Below, piece after piece: positions 22,501 to 32,710 of a stretch of 64,000 nucleotides of DNA. Position 1 is the stretch's first letter. Each line of letters opens with the position of its first letter. The position numbers and the translations under genes are program-made. The notes under the pieces were generated by a model that saw nothing but the letters and a program-made list of their open reading frames with translations, searched no databases and had not been told where the DNA came from. The DNA is taken from positions 15,748,001 through 15,812,000 of the forward strand of contig NC_003284.9 in NCBI RefSeq assembly GCF_000002985.6. The letters run 5' to 3'. The DNA comes from Caenorhabditis elegans. Lineage: Eukaryota > Nematoda > Chromadorea > Rhabditida > Rhabditidae.

Positions 22501-23491
22501 CAGTGATATTCGGTTCCACAGTCACAGTGAGATTTTTTTCGTCTAAGGAGAGCACGTCGTGAAGATCAATTGGAACTTGGTGGCATTTTCTCTTAAAAAT
22601 TGAGCGTAATTTTTTAAAAATTCAATCGTAAGAGTACCTTGTCAAAAAAGGTTGTAGACAAGCTTAACCAGTTAGGCCTAGCGGTGCAGAGCGGTTTTTG
22701 TTCGGAATCTGGAAGCTTGCTCCATTCAGTGACTTGGTCTTGGATCTTTTGAACACGTTGCTGATGGGAAGTTGTAGCGGACAGTTTGCGGTCAAGCCAG
22801 ATACGGAATTGGATGAAAAGATCGAAGAGCTGTAAAATATAGCAATTTATTCAATTTAAAGGTCCAACTTTTAAGTCCAACTTTTAAGAACGTGATTTTT
22901 AGATAAAAAATAAGGCTCCCGGCTGAGTGAGGGGCGAAATGCGCTGTGTGTGTGCAACAAAGTGAGAAAAGTAGTTATTTGAAGCGGCCGACACGTTTGG
23001 GGTTCCGCGCCGCACTACACATTCGGATAGATGCGGTTTGAGTGACGCCGTGAGACTAGCGCGGCGACCGCTGAAGCCGGCGGAGGCGCCGTTTACCTCA
23101 TGGAAGCCCTAGATAAAAATATAGAAAATTTAGAATTTTGTTTTTTCGTTCTTTCCTAATTCTCGTGTACTTGTTCTTTAATGGTATTTCTGAATTTCAG
23201 ACTATTTTGGGTGTTTTAAAGCTATATTCCCATTCACGCTACTTCATCATTAAAAAATGTTTTTTTTCTACTTGAAAACTTTTTCAATTTTAAATTATAG
23301 GTACCACGAAATTTTAATTCAAATTCAAATATTCAAAAACTTCATGTTCTTCCATGTGATTTAACGTATCAATTTTGAAAAAGTTAACAAAAACTCACAA
23401 AGCTAGCTGGTAAACAGAACAGCACAATGACTAAACCTCTATTGTCTTCCAACCACCTGATTGCTTTGGCTTTTACCGTTCCAAGCACCAT
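19521..23491 (-). CDS. DHCR24 / diminuto-like FAD-linked sterol reductase, 538 aa
   Basis: Eight exons join without a break: 23491-23399, 22829-22638, 22591-22470, 21427-21139, 21091-20927, 20517-20111, 20048-19914 and 19734-19521 (1617 nt). The ATG follows TTTTTCAG|GG, a trans-splice acceptor. Residues 15-40 form a membrane segment (GLVIVLFCLPASF, LFDLFIQF). The FAD-binding domain follows (VTVEPNITVREICKFL, GYTLAVTLEIGDATLGGLAF, GVGMTTYSHKVGLYQEAIVS). The C-terminal substrate domain contains VCWFYKPWFYKHVETFLKK, YPLLVYPCR, and ends GGYSFLYADIF...RYHCDGAFPRLYDK. Length and domain order match 24-dehydrocholesterol reductase (about 516 aa in humans), which saturates the sterol delta-24 bond. 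Worms cannot make sterols de novo, so a role on dietary sterols or a related substrate is likely. From memory the C. elegans member is F52H2.6 on X. Confidence 0.95.
20570..20856. repeat. TAGGGCTTCCAT foldback in a DHCR24 intron
   Basis: TAGGGCTTCCAT at the left and ATGGAAGCCCTA at the right; GC-rich centre containing GCGGCCGACACATTC and GCCGCACCGTCGCC. It sits in the intron between exons 20517-20111 and 21091-20927. Confidence 0.82.
21595..21955. repeat. Long palindrome, family TTTTGAGTGTAA / GCGTGGCGTG
   Basis: Near-perfect inverted halves of about 170 bp: left AACTGCGTGGCGTGAACGCA, right TGCGTTCACGCCACG. The centre is CGGCCGCCGACATC versus GATGTCGGCGGCC. It lies in a DHCR24 intron. Relatives at 29524-29880 and 44415-44766. 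Confidence 0.85.
22009..22090 (-). tRNA. tRNA-Ser(AGA), within a DHCR24 intron
   Basis: An 82-nt Ser tRNA with a long variable arm and anticodon loop CTAGAAA. It is encoded on the same strand as the host gene, in the intron 21428-22469. The acceptor 5' strand reads GCCGTCA against TGACTGC, a mismatch at the third pair that the other Ser copies lack, so its function is less certain. Confidence 0.85.
22911..23112. repeat. TAGGGCTTCCAT family foldback, diverged left end
   Basis: Right end CATGGAAGCCCTAG; left end TAAGGCTCCCG. GC-rich core with GCGGCCGACACGTTTGG. In the first large intron of the DHCR24-like gene. Confidence 0.72.
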
Positions 23492-23816
23492 CCCTGAAAA
23501 ATGCACAGTAAGGAAAAGAAGTTCGGCGAAAGCATAGTCAGTGGCCAGGTATTGACACACAAATGAATAGATAATAAACTAAATGGTCTAATAAGAGACA
23601 AGACACGCAGGAAAAGAAAACAGATAAGAGTAGTTGACAACCTGCGACAGAAATCGGTACAAATCACGGAGTTGGTATTGATTGTGTACTTTGAGAGAAC
23701 TGTTGTAGGATTTGCAAACAATTTATGAGCAAACTAAAGATAAAGTGAGTAAAAATAACAACAAGGTAACAATGAAAATACAGAAAAACAAAAAAGTTTT
23801 AACAATTTGCAACGAC

Positions 23817-24729
23817 TCATTCTTTGCGCCGTTTCAGATTTTGATCATTTTCACTTGACAACAGCTTTGGCATTTCACGTTTCAACGCCTTTTTGTGCAC
23901 TTCCTAAATAGTTTAAAATTGAATTTCATTTAACCAATAGGTTTTATCCCATAACTTACGTTCATTTCTAGAGAATTTAGCATTCTCAGAGAAACGATTG
24001 AATTTCCGAATAAGTTTGGTTTTTGGTGTCTTTGGAGGACTTCCGAAAACTGTATTTGTTGCAAAATGTTCTGAAAAAAAACTTTTTTATAAGATTGGAG
24101 ACAGCATTCAAGGGGGATGTGACTACGAAACTTCTACGAACAACTCTCTCAATTTTATATTGTATTCAATTTTTTAAAGATTTGAATAGAGTTAAATAGA
24201 GAATAGTTCTACATAAAGTACTCCACATTTTAATTATTTGTTGTTCAGTGTTTTTGAAAAAAAAATCAAAAATATTACTTAACATATTCTACAGTTATCT
24301 TGGCTTTCACTTCTTTTAACTTTGAGTTTTCGTCAACTATCTATTTAATTATAACTTCATGCTAAATTGGAGCCTATCTCACTTTTTCAACTGCTATCAG
24401 AGTTGAAAAAGATTTCCCTGCTATCAGATCAGAAACTTACTTCCTTTCTTTCAGCTTCACATTTTTTGAGACATTTTGTTGAGAGATCACTGCTGTATTC
24501 GTTAAGAACTTTGAACGGAACATTTTTTGAAACTAAAACCTTTTCAGAATCCAACAAGTCTTGAAAACGGTCGTTCTGAAATTTTCGTGACAATCAAAAA
24601 AAACATATGTTGTTAAAGAAATCATACCCAAAATCGTGCTCTATGAATAACAGCCCAGGTCGTTGCGTCTTCAGGAGTGAAAAAGTTGTGTTTTGGAATC
24701 TGGTATCTGTCGTTTATTTCTTCTGTCAT
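23817..24729 (-). CDS. Uncharacterised 144-aa basic protein
   Basis: Four exons, all joined in phase 0: 24729-24628, 24575-24441, 24070-23960 and 23903-23817 (435 nt). The ATG follows TTTTTCAG|CACACC, a likely trans-splice site. Exons begin MTEEINDRYQIPKHNFFTPE, NDRFQDLLDSEKVLVSKNVP, NILQQIQFSEVLQRHQKPNL and EVHKKALKREMPKLLSSEND, ending KRRKE. There is no signal peptide or membrane segment. The C-terminus is Lys/Arg-rich and nuclear-localisation-like. I do not recognise the family. It lies upstream of, and in the same orientation as, the DHCR24-like gene; stop to next ATG is 325 nt, which allows an operon arrangement. Confidence 0.78.
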
Positions 24730-25330
24730 GGTGTGCTGAAAAATTCATACATAGTAAAAATCGATATCAAAAACCACAAAACAAAAAAAAAACAACAGAA
24801 TTTTAGACAGGTCTATTTGTACCGCAAAAACCGAAAAGATTGACAAAAAGATAGTGCTTGGAAGAGACGCAGCATGCTGAACAGTTTGTTTGTGTGATGA
24901 GTGGTAGTGATTGAATGAGTAGAAAAGAAAGAGAAAGGCAAGGTGCAAAGAGAAAAGGATAAGTTGTACATAGTCAGAGATAATGATAATCAAAAAGAAG
25001 AAAATATCGTGTATAATAGAAGAATTGAAATTATATCTTATTCGCTCTTTTTTTAAAGATCATTATGCATAATAGCGCGTTCACTATTAGAAATTTGCCC
25101 CAATTAGAGATACACACAAAATAGGAATTCGGAAAATGTATCTCGCACAAATATCTCGCACAAAATGTATTTCAAGGTTACTTCCTAAAGTATGTTTAAT
25201 ATTAAGCCACTCTTTCGAGCTGCAGAGCCAGTATTTTTTCAATCAAAAAAATTATCGAATAGGAAACCGATATCGGTTGAAAAATTCAATATACATACTG
25301 TTTTAAAATGAAAAAAAAAACAAAAAAATT

Positions 25331-25412
25331 CGCAGTCAGCAGGATTCGAACCTACGCGGGCAGAGCCCAATTGATTTCGAGTCAATCTCCTTAACCACTC
25401 GGACATGACTGC
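25331..25412 (-). tRNA. tRNA-Ser(CGA)
   Basis: 82 nt. The acceptor GCAGTCA pairs perfectly with TGACTGC; anticodon loop CTCGAAA gives CGA. It otherwise matches the AGA copies at 22009 and 25527, and is divergent from the latter with a 114-bp spacer. Confidence 0.94.
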
Positions 25413-25526
25413 ACAGTGGTACCAATATTTTGTTTACGATCAGGTGAAACGACAAATTTCGGAAGATATAGTTGAGGTTCAGCATACTCCGAATGTTTAA
25501 TAGCATGCGAAAAATACAAAGGAGAA

Positions 25527-25608
25527 GCAGTCATGTCCGAGTGGTTAAGGAGATTGACTAGAAATCAATTGGGCTCTGTCCGCGTAGGTTCGAATCCTGC
25601 TGACTGCG
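25527..25608 (+). tRNA. tRNA-Ser(AGA)
   Basis: 82 nt, perfect GCAGTCA/TGACTGC acceptor stem, anticodon loop CTAGAAA, long variable arm. One T for C in the variable-arm region relative to the 22009 copy. Confidence 0.94.
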
Positions 25609-25857
25609 TATAAATTTTGCTCTCAAATCTAGGTGTTTAATTACTTATAGTTGTGATAATAAATTCTTTTCTTTGTTCTCAATCTTTTACAAAAACTAAC
25701 ACCTACGTAAAATTTTAATTGGATTACAATTATTAAACTCTCGGACCGCGCAACAAACGGAAATCCGGAGAAATCTGAGTACAAGTACAAGTATAAGAAT
25801 GATGCAATTTAGATTTTAATTCCATATTCGATTCAACCCGCTCTTTTCCAAAAGAAA

Positions 25858-26185
25858 ATGCATTTTCGAGTCGTAGTTGACCGTAGTCAAACAATTGCCT
25901 ATCGTCGAAGACAAACCAGCTGGGATTCTATTAGACTATGGGCAGTTCAATTGGTAAGTCAAGTTAAAAAAAATATAAATAATGTATAGAAAATTATTTG
26001 AATAGCTCAAATTTCTATTAAAACTTTGAAGCTTAGTTTTAACTTTAGAGAAAATTGGCAATATGCCATATATTGAAATTCAGCACGAAGACGGTTGTCT
26101 GTGGCGTTTTGCAGCTGTGGTTCTGGTCATGGTCATCCTCCTCGCCATTTTCTTTGTTCCCCTTATGTTCAATAAATTGGTCTGA
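25858..26185 (+). CDS. Small single-pass membrane protein 1 (76 aa)
   Basis: Two exons: 25858-25953 (donor GTAAGT) and 26051-26185. Using the second of two adjacent AGs (CTTTAGAG|AAAATT) joins them in phase 0. The N-terminal exon (MHFRVVVDRSQTIAYRRRQT...) is basic. The second exon ends CLWRF followed by a membrane segment AAVVLVMVILLAIFFVPLMF and NKLV. AATAAA lies just after the stop. If the first AG is used the frame differs, and the second exon could start at its own ATG (26063, 40 aa). Function unknown; same plan as the next two genes. Confidence 0.6.
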
Positions 26186-26396
26186 TCATTTTTTGTATCT
26201 AATAAAGGTTTCATGAAAATAGCGAGGTCTTGCAAAATGTGAATCAGAAAGCGAATATAAGCTATTTTTATGAAGAAGCACTCACAACGTCAACAAAAGA
26301 TTACCCCTCCAAAAATGAACTACAATTCGAAATATCGTTTCCTTCGTCAGTAAAGTCCTCCTCCCCAAAATAAGGCATTTTCATCTTGACCGAGTC

Positions 26397-27205
26397 ATGG
26401 CACCAGTATCCCCTCTTCATAATGTCGAAATAGTTCCAACTGTGTCTGCAAGTGTGGCTCCAAGACCAATGCGTTTGTTCCTTCAGAGACAAAAGCTCGG
26501 AAAGGCCATATGTTGCTGTTGTTCTAAACGAACGGTAAGAAGAATTATCACAAGGTGGTCCATAATTAGGGTGGCACGCGCCTGCTTATTTTTACGCAAG
26601 TTTTTGTATGAAAGTGATAGATGAATTAATTTCTTATTAATTCAAAAAATAAACTTCCTAATTTGTCAAGCAACGGAATCGTAGTAGCGCCGTCAAAGTA
26701 ATAATTTATTACAGAAGTTGATAAAAATATTAGTAGCGTTGTCCAATTTAGCCTATTTTTTTGTTTCAGGAGGTCTGCCGTGTCGCATGAGCAGATATAT
26801 TTTAAGTTTAAACATTAGTTTTTGTTTTGGCCCACCCTGTACGTTTTATGGACGACCCTGTATATTTAAGGGTCACCCTGTAAATTTTATGGACCACCCT
26901 GTATATATTTGATAATTTTCCAATGAAAAGTTCCTAATTTCTAGGATTTTTGGAACAATTTTTTTATTACATCAACCAACGTTTTTCAGACTTTATTTGA
27001 AAAATGAATACTGGTAATAACCAGAACTCCCGGTTTTGTTATGAAGTGCTCTTTAAAACTGTCAAAACTGTCAAATAGATTATGTTTCAGAAAATAGACA
27101 TCATAAAATTCCCTGTTTCAGCTTCGAATGTGTCTAGTCACCACAATGATTTTTGGACTGGTTGTCATCGTTGGTGTTGGAGCAAAAGTCATTGGTGCAT
27201 TCTAA
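26397..27205 (+). CDS. Small single-pass membrane protein 2 (73 aa)
   Basis: Exons 26397-26534 (donor GTAAGA) and 27122-27205 (acceptor TTTCAG), phase 0. The first exon encodes 46 residues starting MAPVSPLHNVEIVPTVSASV and ending in a Cys cluster, AICCCCSKRT, a plausible palmitoylation site next to the membrane. The second gives LRMC and then TTMIFGLVVIVGVGAKVIGAF at the C-terminus. A tail-anchored or single-pass orientation is possible. The intron holds short degenerate tandem repeats at 26825-26912. Family not recognised. Confidence 0.72.
26825..26912. repeat. Degenerate about 20-bp tandem repeats
   Basis: About four copies of a unit like CCACCCTGTATATTTTATGG within the intron of small membrane protein 2. 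Confidence 0.7.
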
Positions 27206-27714
27206 TGTTCATCAAGCTATAATTGTTCTAGTATAAAACTCCAAAACGTGCATTATTTCATTATTTTTATCTGTCTATGACGTGATAACTTTTGATAATA
27301 AAAATAACGTTTGTGGTTTCAAAAAAAACATTTCATTATTCCATAGACACACTAATTGAAATTGAATAAAAAAATTTTGAATGGTGGCACAAAACTGAAT
27401 CATTTGTACTTTTTAAAGAAAAGTATTCTTCAAGATTTTTGAAAACTAATCATTTTCAGAATAACTTGAATATTAATTTCTTTTATATCATAATATATGT
27501 ACCTCAAGTCCTCTAATCAATATTCAAAATGTTCACTGAAATGATATAAGAAAAAGGAAGTATCATGCGAGAAGTGACAAACGTGCTAATTGAGATGAAG
27601 CAGAGACGGGGAAGAAGAAAATGAAAATAGGAGAAATCACGGGTTTATCACCGCTTCACTTGGCGCATTCACCCATCTATTCATTTTCTTAAGCCTTTCA
27701 TATTTAGTACTGAA

Positions 27715-28681
27715 ATGTCAAATAGAGGAGCCACAGTTGCCCCAGCTATCTGTATTATTGAGCCAACTTTAACCTCGAATAGTACGGAAAAGCCACATAC
27801 AAATAATCGCAACAAAGAACCACCGTGTAAGAAATTGTGCAAAAAGGTCAGTTTGATCATTTTTTAAATAGTATCGTAGTTTGTGAACAAATAGCAAAAT
27901 ATGACTATTAGTATATCAAACAGTTCAATTTGCAAACAAATATTCCCTATAAAATTATTGTTTGAAACGAAAGATCAATAAGTAATCTTTGAACTCAGGA
28001 ACCTCCTAGCTGGCATTTATAACAATATGCAGGGATTAATGTCTCTTTGAGTATCCTCAAAAATAACTGGCAAAATTACTTGACAATTGTAAAAACAACC
28101 TTGAATGGCAAAATTTTCGAAGTTGTCACCTAAGTTAGGAGTTTCAAAAAATGTTAAACAATGTGGCATGAGACTATTTTTAATGTTTCGTAACAGATAT
28201 CAAAATAAATTACTCTATTTCTACATTAGCTCAAAATAGGTAGGCTCCGTCTGTATTTGGGCCTTATTTTTGATTTCACATCCAACTTTTTTGGAACTCT
28301 AATAAATCTTATATGTATGCATAATGTATCTAACAAAGCCTAGTGAGAATATTGCGACAATAAATTGTATAGAAAAGGTATTCTTGAAAATTCGTCGTTG
28401 AAAACTAATATATTTTTATAATTAGTTTCAAATTATTTAATTCAATTAGTATTTTCTGTTATACTTTCTGTTTTGTATGTAGTACATAGATACTCACTTA
28501 GTTTCTTACAAATTTCAAAATTTTCTAAACGAGATTTTTGATTCTAAATAGTTTATTTTTAATTCGAATCACTTAATTTTTTTAATTCCAGATATGTCGA
28601 ACTATTGGATACATACTCTCATTAGTGGCACTTGGCTTGGCTCTAAACTACGTTGTTGAACATTACCTACATTATAAATAA
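27715..28681 (+). CDS. Small single-pass membrane protein 3 (73 aa)
   Basis: Exons 27715-27846 (donor GTCAGT) and 28592-28681 (acceptor TTCCAG), phase 0. The ATG follows ATTTAG|TACTGAA. The N-terminal 44 residues start MSNRGATVAPAICIIEPTLT and end basic and Cys-containing (PPCKKLCKK). The last exon gives ICRTIGYILSLVALGLALNY then VVEHYLHYK. Length, single phase-0 intron and placement of the membrane segment in exon 2 match the previous gene, though the sequences are barely similar. Function unknown. Confidence 0.72.
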
Positions 28682-29034
28682 AACTAATGAAATTTAATTT
28701 TGACTTCAACTGGTTTAGTTATTTATTCTACAACATTATCATAAAACCCCGCAAACAAACAATTGAAAAAATCCGCATTTTAGGCGAAAAAAACCTGTGA
28801 AAGTATTACAGGTGTAGACGATCTTGTTGATTCACATCAAAAACAAAATTACAGACAACGAAAGTCTTGAGGTAATTTTATATACATACACTTTCTGAAG
28901 TAAATAAATAATTATGGTGAACCTGAGTTCATGAACACATTAAACAATGTGCTTCATGTAGAACAAGTGAGCCGAAAACCAAATAGAAAAAATAAAAAAT
29001 GGTTTGATGAAAATAATTTATTCCCTCAAAGCAT
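28682..29034. other. Short intergenic gap
   Basis: 28861-28916 resembles 48562-48616 (both contain ACACTTTCTGAAGTAAATAAAT). No gene seen. Confidence 0.6.
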
Positions 29035-29365
29035 TTACATGAAAAAGTTAGAAATTGCTTGATTATAAAAATTCGATGTGATAGAATAAGCAGCGTAACT
29101 CATTGGAACAACCAAAATGATCAGTGGAGTGCATATCTGTAATTCTAACAGATAGATGAACTACTCAAATTTTCTCATCGCTAACCTGAATATTCAGGGC
29201 GTCCAAAAATTTCTGTTGAATCTGTAAAGTGGCTTTTGATAGTTTCAAAGATCGGGCCAAGAACTTCATTTTGATTATGACGTAAAAAGCAAAAAATGCG
29301 CATTCTGATATAGTGAGTATCACAATTAGCAAACAAGATTTAGCAAACACAATTAGCAAACACAA
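29035..29365 (-). pseudogene. Serpentine receptor fragment
   Basis: Two exons on the minus strand: about 29365-29186 and 29136-29035, joined in phase 0 at ...LDALNIQ|ICTPLI. The translation SCLLIVILTISECAFFAFYV, a basic loop with LSKATLQIQQKFLDALNIQ, then CTPLIILVVPMSYAAY resembles TM5, loop 3 and TM6 of srh/str-type chemoreceptors. The remaining transmembrane segments are absent on both sides, so this looks like a relic. Confidence 0.55.
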
Positions 29366-29523
29366 TGTAGGAGGGAAGGTCGGGAGGTAACTCCTGGAAT
29401 TTTTAAATCGAAATTTATCTAGTGAAGTTGTCGACTATTCCGAGATACACTTTCTGTGCGATAATTAGTTGTAGGATAACTATTTGTTTTTGCAGCTAGC
29501 TTTTATAATAATATTTATATTCG

Positions 29524-29880
29524 TACACTCAAAAAAAACCGCGTGGCGTGTACTGCAAAAAACCTAATATTTAGGCCCCGCCTTTTTCTCGTCCACTCAC
29601 GGAGAAAAGGCAAAAATTTTGACCTCAACCAATATCAGGCCGCCGACATCTCACGGGTTCCGCGCGCCGCTGCGTTTAACTCGCTGTGGGCGTGGCGAGC
29701 TGTCTCCGCCCGCTGCGAGTTAAACATAGCGGCGCGCGGAACCTGTGAGATGTCGGCGGCCTGATATTGGTTGGGTCAAAATTTTTGCCTTTTCTCCGTG
29801 AGTGGACGAGAAAAAGGCGGGGCCTAAATATTAGGTTTTCTGCAGTACACGCCACGCAGTTTTTTTTATTTTGAGTGTAA
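29524..29880. repeat. Long palindrome, TTTTGAGTGTAA family
   Basis: Starts TACACTCAAAA and ends TTTTGAGTGTAA. Arms contain GCGTGGCGTGTACTGCA and AGGCCCCGCCTTTTTCTCGT. Centre CTCGCTGTGGGCGTGGCGAG. Confidence 0.87.
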
Positions 29881-30407
29881 TTAGCTGTAGGATATCTATT
29901 CGTTTTAGCCGCTTGCTCTTATATTTTTTAAAAATTTAATTTTGAAGAAATAAAATCAACAAACACGTTTTAATTTTTCCGTAATCGGAATTCTCAACGG
30001 TGGTAGAATTTTCACAGAACCGTGCCATGATTCAGATTTTGCAACCCGCGCACAGGTCATGTTTGAACAAATGTTGTCAATCCCTATAATCACAAAAAAT
30101 TTTTTAACGAAACCGCGCGGAATTTGCGAAATTTGAATATCCGCACGGTTTAATGGGCCTGGCCAATCCATCTACTACATCGGGATCCCCCGTCGCTGCC
30201 AATCTCCCCGATTCGTCAGGTCTCCAAGGACCCGCAGCGGCCAGCTGGTCCAATAGCAATACTCAATCCAATACCACCTCTACGTCCCCCTGTTTGGCCG
30301 CGAACTTTTGAAACAAACCTATTTGTTGTAGAATCAAACTCCATTCTTCTTCGCATTCTTCGCTGGAGATATTTTCTCAGAAAGAACTGAGGTTTCTTTT
30401 TTTGTTA

Positions 30408-30592
30408 AAGGTGGAGTAGCCCCAGTGGGGATTTTGTCCAAATACATTTATAATGATTCAAAACAACCGAATATCATAATAAAACACTCCAAAAATTTTT
30501 AGATTTTTCATAATTTCCGGTCAAAGTTTTGGCGAATTGTCAAAATTTTGCAAAATACGAGCTTTTGACAAAATCTAAAGCTATGTCGCATT
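30408..30592. repeat. AAAGGTGG foldback, truncated
   Basis: Left end present; the family sequence stops abruptly at TGTCGCAT, where other copies continue to CCGACCCCTACAATG. Foreign sequence starts with GGATGGTAGGGACTG. Confidence 0.75.
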
Positions 30593-32350
30593 GGATGGTA
30601 GGGACTGTGCCATGTCCGAAGCCCAATATAAGGCATAATATATGAGTAGTTTATATAAGTAAAAATAAAGAACAGTAAATGAAAAATCACAATTACTAAA
30701 AGGTGTATGAGAATTCTAAAGTGAAGAAAACAATAATGGTTTTCTAAGGGGGGCTTGGGTTGACTACCAAAAAAATTGAGAAGGAAGAAAAAAATTAATT
30801 AAAAATTAAAAAAAATTAAAAGTAATTCCTCCTCATCCTTTCGTTACAATGTTGGCGGGGTGCTCCGGGCCGGCCTATTGTTGTGGTTATCTTTATCTCA
30901 CTCTTGAATGGTAAGGAATCAAGTCCATGTCCTAGGTCCAATAGATGCGTCTTCTTCGTCACGGCGTCTCCTCATGACGATGGCACCTTTGTTGCGCCTC
31001 GACTGTCTCGGCGATCCGTTTGAAAATTTGAGAGCAAAATTGTCTGCTCTCACTCCTGTTGTCCCTTTGTTCTATGTTCCTGCATACCACGCGTTCCTGA
31101 TTGTGATGGTGCAAATGCGCTCCATTGCAATCATTAAAATTTTGAAAACAAAACGAATTGTTTTTCTTTCGAAAATGTAGTTTTTCTTTCTTTTCTTTCG
31201 ATTTCTTCTCAATTTTTCTATGATTTTCACGTGACATGACCGTTTTAATTAATTCCCCGTCATCCTTCTTCCAGCCATGATCCGCCTCCACACCAGTCTT
31301 GCTGCTCCAACCAGGGCTACTTCTTCCAAGCCGCCGGAATTCCAGTGTGCTTTAGCCAGGACGGCTTTTCTGGAACTGACTGCTCCCTACTGCCGTCTTT
31401 GTGGTTTCTGCAGCAGCTGAGTCTTCCGGATTCCTGATCGCAAGTAACTAAACTTGAAAAGAAGAATTTATTGTCACCTTTGTCTGTTTGCAGCTCTTCT
31501 GGTCTCCGTCGTCGGCTTCTGCGGTCTTGTAAAAGAAAGCACGCAGAATGAAAATTAGTTCTTGATTTGTGATGAGAGAATGGAAAAGAGAGAAACAATT
31601 TTATCATCTCTCTCATTTTCTCTACATTTTTTTTTCCCATTCTCCCTCACCTCAACTCTCATCCTTTGTTACGTGTCCTGAAACGTTATCACTTCCACCT
31701 GGCGCCTCGCCGTTTATCTTCTTTTTTTTCCACGTCGTATAGTCGTGTGTAAAATTCCTTCAACATTGTCATGTTCCATGTCGTGTGATGACTGGGTTAC
31801 TGTAGTGCTTGCTGAGGTGGTGTCTGCTCCGGGAAACTTCCTTTTTTTTTAACAAGATAAGTGAAGTTATCGTACACTCTATGATTTTTTGCTGCTTTTT
31901 CAGTATGGACTTTAGCATACTAGCTTTCCAATCATTTCCTATAGAGAATTGAGAGTCGCAGTAACCGTAAACCAGTACACTAACCGTTCATTAGACGCCA
32001 AAGTTGTGGTGTAAGATGTTGGAGCTTTAGTCAAGTAGTTTTGAAGAAGGTCAATCCTTTTGAACTTATTAGCTATGTTCCGGAAATATCAGAGATTATT
32101 TCGAGGGAGCTGTGAACTGAGTTGTGAACCAAGCATCAGTACTCGCTTGCAATGAATGAAATTCGTAATCATTGCTGGGCTTCTTGGTGTAGGCGGGGTG
32201 CTCCGCTCCTGCCTGTTAGTGTGGTTCTCTTTGTTCCACTCTTGGATGGTTAGGGACCGAGTCCAGGTTCTAGGTCCAATAGTAGAATAGGTATGAGTTT
32301 ATATAAGAAAGATTAAATAAGAACAGTAGAAGATTATAGTAAGTTAGACA
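30593..32350. repeat. Unclassified repeated blocks
   Basis: GGCGGGGTGCTCCG...ACTCTTG(A/G)ATGGT...CTAGGTCCAATAG occurs at 30853-30950 and 32190-32285. The tail TATGAGT..TTTATATAAG...AGAACAGTA occurs at 30649 and 32291. The layout suggests a dead mobile element with repeated ends, but no coding domain is visible. Confidence 0.45.
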
Positions 32351-32520
32351 CAATAGAAATATAATAATATGCGAGTCGAGTTCAACCGTTACATTTCGAG
32401 GTTACACTCACTCAGACTCCCGTCTCCTACTCTTAGCGCCGCTCCACTAGATGGTGAGACGCAGACGGTGGAAGGCACGTCCATAGGATTGCCCATTGTC
32501 TTGTTAGAAAAAATGTGAAT

Positions 32521-32710
32521 TACCGTATATTCATCAAAAATATACAAAAAAATACCCAAAAATATCGAAACTGTCAAGTGACTCTTTCAATAGAAAATGG
32601 GGTGCAGCACTAATAGAGACTGCAGCACTATTTTTCGGACCCTTTTTGAATGCAGCACTATTGGAGACTGCAGTACTACTGGAGATGCAGCACTAATAGA
32701 GAATATACGG
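32521..32710. repeat. Hairpin element with GCAGCACTA words
   Basis: Ends ACCGTATATTC and GAATATACGG are inverted. The interior repeats GCAGCACTAATAGAGACTGC variants four to five times. Similar plan to 16330-16745. Confidence 0.7.

Noticed and set aside
23473-23721. 82-aa minus-strand ORF between the 144-aa gene and the DHCR24-like gene
   Set aside because: It occupies the intercistronic gap, overlaps the leader acceptor of the next gene and reads as T-rich hydrophobic noise.
30959-31640. Minus-strand ORFs of 107-110 aa
   Set aside because: Highly charged, low-complexity readings within the unclassified repeat region, without supporting signals.
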